Shown here: piece by piece, positions 1 to 8,931 of the stretch
Layout: each line of letters starts with the position of its first letter
Position numbering within the stretch: position 1 is the stretch's first letter
DNA from: Flavobacterium panacis
GTDB taxonomy: Bacteria > Bacteroidota > Bacteroidia > Flavobacteriales > Flavobacteriaceae
NCBI RefSeq assembly: GCF_024649945.1
Contig: NZ_JANKMS010000002.1
Coordinates: 310,001-374,000, forward strand
DNA length: 64,000 nucleotides
Direction: 5' to 3'
Notes under the pieces: model-generated
What the model saw: only the letters and a program-made list of their open reading frames with translations
What the model was told of the DNA's origin: nothing
Databases searched by the model: none
Translations under genes and position numbers: made by a program

Positions 1-1658
1 ATTGCAGCAAGTTCTGCTTTTTTCTTATTTTCTTCTTCGATAATAATTTCCTGTTTCCTCTTATTTTCAGCAATTTGTTTTTCTTCCTTTTTAATTGCTT
101 CTAAAGATCTTAATGCCAACGAAGCATCATTAACTTTATCTCTTGTTTTGTCTAACGTCAGTATTTTTGAAGCATTGGTGTAATTTTCTTTAAATGCTAC
201 AATTTTATAAGAAACCTCACAAGGAACTGTAAAACTGAATTTTCCATCAACAGAAGTTGTAATCGTATTCAAAATTTTATTTTCTGAATCCTGCAATAAT
301 ACTGTAGCATTTTCTAAAGCCAACTGCGTATCTACATCTGTAATTGTACCCGCAATAAACTGTTTACAATCTTCAACAATTAAATCTTTAATTTCTTTAA
401 ATTGATAAATATCGTCTCCGCCTTTTCCTCCTTCTCTATTGGATGCAAAAAATCCTTCCTTAGTATTAGAATCGATATTAAAAGCAAAATCATCTGAATT
501 TGAATTTAAAGGTAAACCTATATTTACTGGTTTTGAATATTCGTTTCCATTTATTTCAGCAACAAAAACATCCAATGAACCATAACCTAAATGTCCATCA
601 GAAGAAAAATAGAGCTTATTATCTGCTGATACAAAAGGAAATTGTTCTCTTTTATTGGTATTAATTTCTGATCCTAGATTTTTAGGAGTATCAAAAGCTC
701 CTTTATTGATATTAACCGAATAAATATCAAAAGAACCTAATGAACCTGGCATATCAGAAGCAAAATATAGCACTTTTTCGTCAGCGCTTAAAGCCGGATG
801 CTCTGTTGAATAATTTGGACTATTAAAAGGAAGCGAAGTTACATTCGTCCATTTTCCATTTACTAATTCGGCTTTAAAAATCTGAAGATTGGAGATTTTC
901 TTGTCGTCTTTCTTTTTTCTTTTATTTTTAGAATTATTTCGGGTAAAATAAATTGTTTTTCCATCTTTTGTAAAAACAGCATTCGATTCATGCATTCCTG
1001 TCTTTAATTCTTTAGCGAAATAATGAACAATAGAATCAGCTGAATTTATATTTTTTAACGGAATTGCTACCAAATTCAGATAGGTTTTATTATCCCATTT
1101 GTATTTTTTATCAAATAAATTGGTTTTCAATTTAACTCCGGCAAAAACCAACTTATCATTGTATTTCACAGCTCCAAATTCGGAATTTGGAGTATTTATA
1201 GCTAGATTTTTAATCTCAAAACGTTTCCCTATTGCGCTTACATTCTCAAGGTTTTTAAGGTCCTTTTCAAAGGCAGCAACATCTTCTGGATTTGATGATT
1301 TTGAATAATATTCCTTTAAAACAGCATTCGCATCATCATAACTATTAGTCGCTTTTAAAGTTTGAGCGTATCTAAAATAGTATTCTCTATCCAGATTATT
1401 GCTGTAGTTTTTCACCAAAAGACGGTAATAGCGTTGTGCTTTTACCAAATCATTGGTATAATAATACGAATCGGCTAAATTCTTTATGACTTCTTGAGAA
1501 GGTCTTTCGTCAGCTAATTTTTGGTATAAAACGATAGCTTCAATATAATAAGTTCTGTCAAAAAATTTCTTTGCTCTTATCAATTCCTGATCTTGGGCAC
1601 TTATAAACTGTATTGAAAATACGAATATAATAACGAGTAGTTTTTTCATATTTTTCAT
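1..1658 (-). CDS. OmpA-family / PD40 beta-propeller surface protein (partial, 3' end outside window)
   Basis: The N-terminal 552 residues are visible; the gene runs off the left edge. It starts MKNMKK with a signal peptide ending near AQDQ. Residues about 20-130 look like TPR helices (YYFRYAQTLKATNSYDDA). Residues about 160-400 form a WD40/PD40-type propeller with repeats such as YFASDMPGSLGSFDIYSV and FFASNREGGKGGDDIY. About 430-500 is a carboxypeptidase-regulatory/CnaB-like segment (AGTITDVDTQLALENATVLL), followed by a Lys/Glu-rich coiled coil. Proteins of this layout usually end in a peptidoglycan-binding OmpA domain, which would lie beyond the window. The start codon follows the PorP/SprF stop after one base, so the two are surely cotranscribed and probably translationally coupled. 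An in-frame ATG nine bases further in is an alternative start. The OmpA end itself is inferred. Confidence 0.8.
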   Translation of the reverse strand, partial: MKNMKKLLVIIFVFSIQFISAQDQELIRAKKFFDRTYYIEAIVLYQKLADERPSQEVIKNLADSYYYTNDLVKAQRYYRLLVKNYSNNLDREYYFRYAQTLKATNSYDDANAVLKEYYSKSSNPEDVAAFEKDLKNLENVSAIGKRFEIKNLAINTPNSEFGAVKYNDKLVFAGVKLKTNLFDKKYKWDNKTYLNLVAIPLKNINSADSIVHYFAKELKTGMHESNAVFTKDGKTIYFTRNNSKNKRKKKDDKKISNLQIFKAELVNGKWTNVTSLPFNSPNYSTEHPALSADEKVLYFASDMPGSLGSFDIYSVNINKGAFDTPKNLGSEINTNKREQFPFVSADNKLYFSSDGHLGYGSLDVFVAEINGNEYSKPVNIGLPLNSNSDDFAFNIDSNTKEGFFASNREGGKGGDDIYQFKEIKDLIVEDCKQFIAGTITDVDTQLALENATVLLQDSENKILNTITTSVDGKFSFTVPCEVSYKIVAFKENYTNASKILTLDKTRDKVNDASLALRSLEAIKKEEKQIAENKRKQEIIIEEENKKKAELAA

Positions 1659-1659
1659 T

Positions 1660-2586
1660 TTAAAAGAATCTTGGTGATTTATCAAATCCTTTTCCTAATA
1701 GATCTAAATCGAACAACAACATAATTTCATGTGTTCCAGAGTTAAACTGCCCGAAATTCGTAAGCGTGTAATCGTATGCATATCCGACTCTTAGCGTTGG
1801 TGTGACATTGATATTAAATAACGCACTTACCGAATCGTCGATTCTATAAGCTGCACCAAATTCAAACTTTTCGTTATACAAAATATTGGCTGTAACGTCT
1901 AAAGTTATTGGAGCTCCTTTAACAAATTTGGACATAAAGGCAGGTTTCAATTTCAGCATATCATTCAGCTGAAAAACATAACCAGCCGTTAAAAACGTGT
2001 GTATTTCTTCTGAACCAAAAGCATTTATTCCTGCTTTTTCCTGAATATATTTCGATTTCAACAAATTAGGAACCGACAATCCAACATAAAGATTATCTCT
2101 AAAATAATAAGCTCCAACTCCTATATTCGGTTTTGTAGCATTTATATTTTCTGCAAAGGCAACATCGGTTTGAGGATCTGTAAAACGAAATCCGTTGAAA
2201 TTAGTCTGCATAGACGAAAAACCCGCTTTTAAACCAAGTGATAATTTATTTTTCCCAGCTAATTTTAAAACATAAGCAAAATCAGCGTAGACATTGTTTT
2301 CTTTTTTTGCACCATCTCCAATATCATCTGAGACAAATGAGATTCCGGCTTCTATTTTATCTGTAATAGCACTGTGACCAAAAAATGTAAAGGTTTTTGG
2401 AGCTCCATAAGCTCCAACCCATTGTGTTCTGTACAATCCTCCAAAATTCATCATGGCGGGCACTCCAGTCGCGTAAGCTGGATTGACAACACTCATATTA
2501 TACATATAGTGCGTATACTCCGGATCTTGCTGTGCAGCAACTGATAAATAAAAAAGGAAATTTATAAAGAGTAGTATTTTTTTCAT
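1660..2586 (-). CDS. PorP/SprF family type IX secretion outer-membrane protein
   Basis: A 308-residue protein with a signal peptide (first about 18 residues, ending VAAQ). It has the family's characteristic start, QDPEYTHYMYNMSVVNPAYA, then a chain of amphipathic beta strands expected to form an outer-membrane barrel. PorP/SprF proteins are normally encoded beside large proteins with type B C-terminal signals and help deliver them through the type IX system; SprF does this for the adhesin SprB in F. johnsoniae. Here it lies 29 bp downstream of such a protein and 1 bp upstream of an OmpA-type gene, the usual three-gene arrangement. I read it as a dedicated partner of the upstream CHU_C protein. 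Its length is normal for the family, and nothing looks broken. Confidence 0.93.
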   Translation of the reverse strand: MKKILLFINFLFYLSVAAQQDPEYTHYMYNMSVVNPAYATGVPAMMNFGGLYRTQWVGAYGAPKTFTFFGHSAITDKIEAGISFVSDDIGDGAKKENNVYADFAYVLKLAGKNKLSLGLKAGFSSMQTNFNGFRFTDPQTDVAFAENINATKPNIGVGAYYFRDNLYVGLSVPNLLKSKYIQEKAGINAFGSEEIHTFLTAGYVFQLNDMLKLKPAFMSKFVKGAPITLDVTANILYNEKFEFGAAYRIDDSVSALFNINVTPTLRVGYAYDYTLTNFGQFNSGTHEIMLLFDLDLLGKGFDKSPRFF

Positions 2587-2615
2587 TTGAAATTATATTA
2601 AAAATATAAAAGAGA

Positions 2616-5249
2616 TTAGCGATTTAAATAAAGACGACCTTGTTTAGGCGGTTTATTGTCTTTATTAAACTGAAGCACATAAAAATAAACTCCGTTGGGC
2701 GCTATTCCGCCAGCAACACCACTCTGTTCGTAGTTCTTACCATCCCAGGCTGGTTTATTTTTATCTCCTTTATACATACCATTTCCGTATCTGTTATAAA
2801 TTTCAAGTGTATAGTTTGGGTATAAAAATTCAATATCTTTTATTACAAACGAATCGTTAACCCCATCTCCGTTTGGAGAAAACCCATCGGGCACAAAAAA
2901 ATCATTTGGTACATTATCGCATGCTGTCAAGGTTACTGTAACTTCTACATAATCTGAGGAAAAACAATCAGTATTGGGTAAATTGAATCCATAATAAGAA
3001 CCTCTTTCAATCAAAGGAGTTGTCGCAGATAATAAATTTCCGTTGTTTGGAGCATCATACCAAACTACAGTCGAAGGTATATTCGTATTGTTTGATAAAT
3101 CTGTAATAGTCGGATTCTTTAATCCACAGAAATTTTGTCCATCCAAATTTAATACTGGAGCAGGCGAATCGTTTACAGTAACTACAGCCATTGCCGCTTC
3201 AGAAACACAACCAAATGAAGACGTTTCTCTTACATAATAATTACCCGATTGCAAAAGTACTGTGTTTGCTAGTGGTGTCGTTGCTGTTTCTGAACTATAC
3301 CATTTATATTGATTTCCATTTGGAACTAAATTAGCAACCGTAGCTTCTTCTACTTTGCAAAATTGCTGCGGATTTACAGTTGGAGCTACCGGAATTGGAT
3401 TGACTAAAAAATCATCAAAAACATTCTGCAGCACATTTTGACAGCCTGTAACATTATTTGTGACGTTAATTCCTGTAATTGTTGTTGCTCCAGAATTCGC
3501 CAGTAAAGCCAAAGGAATAGGAAAACTGGCATTTCCGTTTACTACTCGTAAACTAACAGTTTCTAACGCTGACGAATTACTGCCCGAAAGACTATAAGAA
3601 AGTGTTACATCATTAAGATTTGTTAATCCTGAAACGTTTGCTGTAAACTGTTGGTTCAAACAATTATCATTAACTGCTATTTTTACCGCTGTTACATTGG
3701 GAAGAGGATTAATCGTCAGATTTCCTATTAGATTTGCAGTATTACCACATTGTGGAGTAGGATATGTTATATTGACAATATTTATAATATTAATTACTGT
3801 CAATCCACTTTTTACATTTAAGTTTCCTGGAATTTCAAAATTCCCCTTACCTCCTTCTGTATGTAAAACAGCCGTTTGCGCTGTTGCTAAATTATCGCCA
3901 TAAAGATTATAAGTAATGCGATAATCGCCATCAGATAATTGAGGTGCCGTAACCAAAACCGATGCTGCATCGTTCTGACATGTTGGATTAGCCGTCAGTA
4001 CTGCTCCATCCAAACGTGGCAAAGGATAAATATTCAACTCTGTTGAAAATGGACTAAATATATTGACACAAGATTTTTTACTTGTAGTCGACACAATTCC
4101 CGTAACGGTAATTGTAAATTTCCCAACCTGTCTAAAATAAGCTGAACGAATTGGGAAACTTACCACTCCATTTGCAAAAGTTGCCGCTACAGTTTCTGAT
4201 GCAGAAGATGGCCCAGTGACAGTAAATGAAACATTATAAACCCCATTCGGAATAGAATCAGGTCCCTGAGTAATTCTTGCTGCATAGGATGCCGTTGCAA
4301 TCTCAGATTCACAGATATCTTTTTCTACTACAATTTTTGCACCTGTAAAATCTAGTCTTTTCTCTAATGAAATAGTTACTGGAATAGTCTTATTTGGACA
4401 AACCTTATTGTCAGGAACAGCGAGAACAGTGTACTGATAGGTATAATCAAAAGCTCCATAGGTATCAAAAATTTCCTGAAGATTTACATTGTGATCTGTA
4501 TCTGAAGTTATACCAAGACCAGTCCAAGTACCTCCCTTGTCTTGATCAGTTAGTAGCTCATTTAAATCATAATTGGTATATCCAGCCAAATCTGTAGTAC
4601 CACATAAAGTTAAATTCGTTGCCTTTCCTGTTCTTGGAGCTCTTAAAACGGTAACAAATACGGTAGATGAGAGTGTTGCGGAAGGACACTCCGCCATTCC
4701 TGGTACAGTATATATAAGTTCGAATGTTGTTTTTTCGTTAATATCACCTACAAATATCGGGGATTCTACTATCTGACCACCAACAGTTGTCCATACTCCA
4801 TTCGAATGTGGCCCCATTATTTTGCTATCAAAAGCATTAAAAAGATTGTATCTGCCTACATCACTACAAATAGTAGCTTGTGATCCGACTCCTGCATAAG
4901 GACCTATTATAAGTGTCACGACAGCAGTATTATTTACACATCCTGCAGTAGCGGGAGCAGTATAAGTATACTTGTATGTTCCAGCCTGACTGATAATCTG
5001 GGCATTTAAAATTCCTGTAACAGGATCAAGCCCTCGTGGAGTATTATTGGTGGACCAAGTTCCACCAGGAACTGGTGATCCGCCCAACAGCGAAAATAGA
5101 GATAGTGATTGATTCGCCGGATTTTCAATATCACAAATTACTTTCTGTGAATCGATTCCAGCACATTGTGCACTAAGTTTTGCAGGAAAAAGGGTTAAAA
5201 AAATAAAAATCGTTACAAATTGTAAGAAATTAATGTAGTTTTTCACCAT
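2616..5249 (-). CDS. Large secreted protein with gliding-motility-associated C-terminal (CHU_C, type B T9SS) domain
   Basis: An 877-residue exported protein. The signal peptide ends about residue 27 (FPAKLSAQC). The body is Thr/Asn/Val-rich with repeated Ig-like or PKD-like segments of about 100 residues, each carrying a C...N pattern (for example VTAVKIAVNDNCLNQQF). The last about 85 residues hold the type B sorting domain: FFVPDGFSPNGDGVNDSFVI, then LEIYNRYGNGMYKGD, AWDGKNY, PNGVYFYVLQF and a short basic tail. Proteins ending this way are secreted by the type IX system to the cell surface; SprB is the model. The ligand-binding role is unknown, so adhesin is an inference. It is the first gene of a minus-strand operon with PorP/SprF and the OmpA-type protein, behind a promoter candidate about 40 bp upstream. 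Confidence 0.9.
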   Translation of the reverse strand: MVKNYINFLQFVTIFIFLTLFPAKLSAQCAGIDSQKVICDIENPANQSLSLFSLLGGSPVPGGTWSTNNTPRGLDPVTGILNAQIISQAGTYKYTYTAPATAGCVNNTAVVTLIIGPYAGVGSQATICSDVGRYNLFNAFDSKIMGPHSNGVWTTVGGQIVESPIFVGDINEKTTFELIYTVPGMAECPSATLSSTVFVTVLRAPRTGKATNLTLCGTTDLAGYTNYDLNELLTDQDKGGTWTGLGITSDTDHNVNLQEIFDTYGAFDYTYQYTVLAVPDNKVCPNKTIPVTISLEKRLDFTGAKIVVEKDICESEIATASYAARITQGPDSIPNGVYNVSFTVTGPSSASETVAATFANGVVSFPIRSAYFRQVGKFTITVTGIVSTTSKKSCVNIFSPFSTELNIYPLPRLDGAVLTANPTCQNDAASVLVTAPQLSDGDYRITYNLYGDNLATAQTAVLHTEGGKGNFEIPGNLNVKSGLTVINIINIVNITYPTPQCGNTANLIGNLTINPLPNVTAVKIAVNDNCLNQQFTANVSGLTNLNDVTLSYSLSGSNSSALETVSLRVVNGNASFPIPLALLANSGATTITGINVTNNVTGCQNVLQNVFDDFLVNPIPVAPTVNPQQFCKVEEATVANLVPNGNQYKWYSSETATTPLANTVLLQSGNYYVRETSSFGCVSEAAMAVVTVNDSPAPVLNLDGQNFCGLKNPTITDLSNNTNIPSTVVWYDAPNNGNLLSATTPLIERGSYYGFNLPNTDCFSSDYVEVTVTLTACDNVPNDFFVPDGFSPNGDGVNDSFVIKDIEFLYPNYTLEIYNRYGNGMYKGDKNKPAWDGKNYEQSGVAGGIAPNGVYFYVLQFNKDNKPPKQGRLYLNR

Positions 5250-5288
5250 AGATTAAATTTTTGTTAAACATAGTAAAATATACAGGTA

Positions 5289-5321
5289 CAAAACTAATTT
5301 TAACAACCGTTTTTTCACAAA
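5289..5321 (-). promoter_or_regulatory. Bacteroidota-type promoter for the CHU_C/porP operon
   Basis: On the minus strand a TTTG (-33 element, bases 5321-5318) is followed after 21 bp by TAGTTTTG (bases 5296-5289), matching the -7 consensus TAnnTTTG. The expected transcript would start about 35 nt before the CHU_C gene's ATG. Confidence 0.5.
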
Positions 5322-5344
5322 AACAAAAATACTTTTAAACAAAA

Positions 5345-6670
5345 TCAAAGTTCATCTTCCAATTTAAATCTGAATTTAAGCACTACACTATTGCGTTCAA
5401 CTTCTAGATTTATCCAGATATCTTCTTCAGATTTTAAAAGATTATTAATCTGTTGCAAACTGTATTTATAAGGTTGAATCCTATTTATACTTACAATAAT
5501 ATCTCCTTTACGTAAACCACATTTTTCGGCTGCCGAGTTTTTACGTACATTCACAATTTCGTAAACAGGCTTAAGGGCGAATTTATACTTAAAATTATTG
5601 TTGTTTTTTTCTCTTTCCTGAATTTCGTCAATAGTTGAAGCCACCCGAACAGTCTCTAAATGCACCGTTTCCTGAACCCACTGCAATCCATTATGCTGAA
5701 TCGTAATACCACTTTTATTATAGGTAAAAGGCTCCGAAAATCGACTGTTTTTCTTTAAATAAAGTTCCTTTTCTTTATAATTCAATACCAAAGTAAAACG
5801 CTTAAGCACTTCTCCTCCAACCGAACCAATACGTCCTGGGACCATCTTTACATTTCGAATAGAAATAGAATCTGGAAATGAGACAATAGTTTTTTTGAAA
5901 TCAAATTTATCAATAGAAAACTCGTCTATTTTTGCGCGATGTCCTTCGATATCTCCGCTAAATCCCTTTCCTAAAAAATCTGGAAAATTCTTATCTGGGA
6001 GTTTAATTTTATCATTTTCGAAAATCCAAAATGCATCGCTATTACCAATATCAATAAGCAACTTCGCCGGAATCTGAATATTATTAACCGTTGCCATAGC
6101 AACCAAATATGGTTTTGATCTTTCTATAGTGATTGGAACTTTTTCAAATTTTCTTTCAAGCTTTTGCTGAAACTTATCACTCTTCGTATGAACTATAATT
6201 TTCTTTTTTTGATAATTGATCTCTACTAGATTGTTCCTAAAGAATTTATGACCTATAATTCCATTAACAGGAATCCCAATATGAGACGATAAATTAAAAC
6301 TTTGATCGAGAATAATAAAAACCATATGGTCATTAGATTTTAGACCATGAGTTTCTAGAATATTTTTTGTTGATTTTAACCCTTCAATTTCTTCTTCACT
6401 TCCCAATCCACGAAGTTTGATTTTTTCAACATTGTTAAAACTTACTTCCTGTCTTTCTTCCATGCTGAATAAAATTGTTTCTTCAACACCTGAATCTAAG
6501 AGAAAATTAAGCTCTACTCCATTTACTTTTATAGGTATAAAAATAAGATTATTAATGAGTTTAAACGGCACTGTTGCCTTTGTTGCATTGTTCTCTAATA
6601 AAAAATCGCCTTGTCCAAAAAGCAAAAAAGGTAAGAATAACCCAAAAAACAATACTATATATTTTTTCAT
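5345..6670 (-). CDS. Secreted retropepsin-like aspartyl protease with C-terminal PDZ domain
   Basis: A 441-residue protein. I chose the ATG (MKKYIVLFFG) because the only longer reading begins at TTG two codons earlier; the ATG gives a standard signal peptide ending at FGQ. The first lobe has the active-site motif FLLDSGVEETI (Asp about 59). The second lobe has LLIDIGNSDAFWIF at the matching place, where the usual D-T/S-G is D-I-G. The last about 85 residues form a PDZ domain (NSAAEKCGLRKGDIIVSIN). The layout Asp_protease_2 x2 plus PDZ is common in Bacteroidota, and the substrate is generally unknown. The changed second motif raises doubt about classical bilobal catalysis. It is apparently monocistronic and diverges from the aminotransferase gene. 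Confidence 0.8.
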   Translation of the reverse strand: MKKYIVLFFGLFLPFLLFGQGDFLLENNATKATVPFKLINNLIFIPIKVNGVELNFLLDSGVEETILFSMEERQEVSFNNVEKIKLRGLGSEEEIEGLKSTKNILETHGLKSNDHMVFIILDQSFNLSSHIGIPVNGIIGHKFFRNNLVEINYQKKKIIVHTKSDKFQQKLERKFEKVPITIERSKPYLVAMATVNNIQIPAKLLIDIGNSDAFWIFENDKIKLPDKNFPDFLGKGFSGDIEGHRAKIDEFSIDKFDFKKTIVSFPDSISIRNVKMVPGRIGSVGGEVLKRFTLVLNYKEKELYLKKNSRFSEPFTYNKSGITIQHNGLQWVQETVHLETVRVASTIDEIQEREKNNNNFKYKFALKPVYEIVNVRKNSAAEKCGLRKGDIIVSINRIQPYKYSLQQINNLLKSEEDIWINLEVERNSVVLKFRFKLEDEL

Positions 6671-6793
6671 TGACAATATTTTATTATAAAATTACTAAAT
6701 ATATTTATTATTGTTACATTTTTAGAAGTACCCGTATTGTTTACGTTAAATTCGAAAAAAATATGCAAATTTGCACTTCAATAATTTATACTC

Positions 6794-7990
6794 ATGCCAA
6801 CAATTTCACACAAAGGCAAAAACATGCCTGAATCTCCGATACGCAAGCTGGCTCCTTTTGCAGATTTAGCAAAGAAAAAAGGACACAAGGTGTATCACTT
6901 AAACATTGGTCAACCGGATATCAAGACACCCGAAGTGGCCATCGAGGCGGTAAAAAATATTGATTTAACTCTTATAGAATACAGTCCGTCTGCCGGATAT
7001 GAAAGCTATAGAAAAAAATTAGCAGAGTTTTACCAGCGCCAAAATGTAAACGTTAACCCAGAAGACATCATTGTAACAACTGGTGGCTCTGAAGCCTTAC
7101 TATTTGCGCTGGCCACAATTACAGATCCTGGAGACGAAATCATTATCCCAGAGCCTTTTTATGCTAATTATCACGCGTTTGCTTCTTCTACAAGTGCAAC
7201 TGTAGTCCCTCTTGTTTCTACTATCGAAACAGGATTTGCTTTGCCAAGTATTGAAGAAGTTGAAAAACTAATTACACAAAAAACAAAAGCCATTCTGATT
7301 TGCAACCCTGGAAATCCAACTGGATATTTATATTCTGAAACAGAAATTAAGCAATTAGCAAGCTTAATTAAAAAACACGATTTATACTTAATCGCCGATG
7401 AAGTGTATCGTGAATTTTTATATGATGGAGATGATGTGCATTTTTCTGTAATGAATTTAGAAGATGTACAGCAAAACGTAATCATGGTCGATTCTGTTTC
7501 TAAACGTTACAGTATGTGCGGAGCAAGAATTGGTTGTCTAGTAACTAAAAACAAAGAAGTTCTAGCAACAGTAATGAAGTTCGCTCAGGCGCGTTTAAGT
7601 CCGCCAACAATTGAACAAATTGCTTGCGAAGCTGCAATAGATACGCCACAAAGTTATTTTGATGAAGTAATTGGAGAATATAAAGAACGTCGTAATACTC
7701 TAATCGCAGAATTAAACAAAATCGAAGGAGTTATTGTTACCAAACCAAAAGGTGCATTTTATTGTATTGCAGAACTTCCAATAAAAGATTCTGATGATTT
7801 TGCACAATGGCTTTTAGAAAGCTACAATTTAAACGGAGAAACAGTAATGATTGCTCCTGCTAAAGGTTTTTATTCAACACCAGGAATGGGATTAAATCAG
7901 GTTCGTATTGCTTATGTTTTAAACAAACAAGATTTAATTACAGCTGTAAACATCTTAAAAGAAGCTTTATCGGTTTATAATAATAGATAA
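6794..7990 (+). CDS. Class I/II PLP-dependent aminotransferase (aspartate/aromatic type)
   Basis: 398 residues, full length for a fold-type I aminotransferase. The N-terminus (MPESPIRKL, then HLNIGQPDI) is the usual substrate-gating segment. The PLP site is clear: ICNPGNPTGY (Asn), IADEVYREF (Asp and Tyr) and SVSKRYSMCGARIG, with the Schiff-base lysine about residue 237. The C-terminal Arg for the substrate carboxylate is in LNQVRIAYV. Such enzymes move the amino group between aspartate or other amino acids and 2-oxoglutarate; the exact substrate cannot be told from sequence alone. The first ATG is used; a second in-frame Met ten codons later is possible. A strong terminator follows, so it is probably a single-gene unit. 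Confidence 0.9.
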   Translation: MPTISHKGKNMPESPIRKLAPFADLAKKKGHKVYHLNIGQPDIKTPEVAIEAVKNIDLTLIEYSPSAGYESYRKKLAEFYQRQNVNVNPEDIIVTTGGSEALLFALATITDPGDEIIIPEPFYANYHAFASSTSATVVPLVSTIETGFALPSIEEVEKLITQKTKAILICNPGNPTGYLYSETEIKQLASLIKKHDLYLIADEVYREFLYDGDDVHFSVMNLEDVQQNVIMVDSVSKRYSMCGARIGCLVTKNKEVLATVMKFAQARLSPPTIEQIACEAAIDTPQSYFDEVIGEYKERRNTLIAELNKIEGVIVTKPKGAFYCIAELPIKDSDDFAQWLLESYNLNGETVMIAPAKGFYSTPGMGLNQVRIAYVLNKQDLITAVNILKEALSVYNNR

Positions 7991-8011
7991 AACAATCAAA
8001 CTTAAACTTTC

Positions 8012-8050
8012 AAAAGACAATAGCGATTTTCGTTATTGTCTTTTGTTTTT
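8012..8050 (+). terminator. Rho-independent terminator after the aminotransferase gene
   Basis: Arms AAAAGACAATA and TATTGTCTTTT, extended inward by G-T, C-G and G-C pairs around a 5-nt loop, give a stem of about 14 bp. It is followed by TTTTGTTTTT. Confidence 0.8.
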
Positions 8051-8176
8051 ATGAGGCAATTTTAAATTATATCCAAAAAGGAACAATTAAATCGTAAAAA
8101 GCATAGAAAAGGTTTCCCATTTATTAATTATCTTTACCGCCTTAAAAAGATATACCCATTATAATAGCAGTTTTTA

Positions 8177-8848
8177 ATGATAAATAACGAAGATTTTATA
8201 GACGAAATTGGTGACAGTCATTTCAGCAGTAATGCTCAAAACCCTTTAAGACCGGATGCTTTTGACATAACTGACGAAGAAAAAATAGAAAAAATTAAAA
8301 AAGATGTCGAAAGCATTCTTCAAACTCTCGGAATGGATTTGACAGATGACAGCATCAAAGGAACTCCAAATAGAGTTGCTAAAATGTTTGTAAAAGAGAT
8401 TTTTGGAGGATTAAATCCTGCAAAACAGCCAAAAGCTTCTACTTTTGACAACAATTACAAATACGGCGAAATGCTGGTAGAAAAAAACATTACCGTTTAT
8501 TCTACTTGCGAACACCACTTATTGCCAATTATTGGACGCGCTCACGTAGCTTACATCTCAAGCGGAAGAGTTATTGGTCTTTCTAAAATGAACCGTATTG
8601 TTGAATATTATGCTAAAAGACCTCAAGTGCAAGAGCGTTTAACTATGCAGATTGTTCAAGAACTTCAAAAAGCTTTAGGAACCGAAGACGTTGCCTGCGT
8701 TATCGATGCGAAACACCTTTGCGTAAACTCACGCGGAATTAAGGATATCGAAAGCAGTACAGTAACTTCTGAATTCGGAGGAAAATTTAAAGACCCACAA
8801 ACTAAGAGAGAATTTCTTGACTACATCAAATTAGAAACTCAGTTTTAA
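8177..8848 (+). CDS. folE: GTP cyclohydrolase I (FolE)
   Basis: 223 residues. It converts GTP to 7,8-dihydroneopterin triphosphate, the entry to folate and pterin synthesis, as a cytosolic decamer. Visible motifs: GTPNRVAKMF, the zinc site TCEHHLLPIIGR (Cys about 111, His about 113/114), YISSGRVIGLSKMNRI, and the second zinc ligand region HLCVNSRGI (Cys about 182). The N-terminal 40 residues are acidic and variable, as in other Bacteroidota FolE proteins. It leads the plus-strand series folE-cysS-yidD-lgt; the 83-bp gap to cysS shows no terminator. A weak -7-like TATCTTTA lies about 40 bp upstream of the ATG. Confidence 0.96.
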   Translation: MINNEDFIDEIGDSHFSSNAQNPLRPDAFDITDEEKIEKIKKDVESILQTLGMDLTDDSIKGTPNRVAKMFVKEIFGGLNPAKQPKASTFDNNYKYGEMLVEKNITVYSTCEHHLLPIIGRAHVAYISSGRVIGLSKMNRIVEYYAKRPQVQERLTMQIVQELQKALGTEDVACVIDAKHLCVNSRGIKDIESSTVTSEFGGKFKDPQTKREFLDYIKLETQF

Positions 8849-8931
8849 ATATTTGGTTGATTGATTAATTGTTTATATCGATTGATCATTTTTGAAAATC
8901 AAAAATTAAACAAATTACAACAAGTAAAACT

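Noticed and set aside
1099..1308. Plus-strand 69-codon frame inside the OmpA-type gene
   Set aside because: It is antisense to a clear beta-propeller coding region and has no recognisable features.
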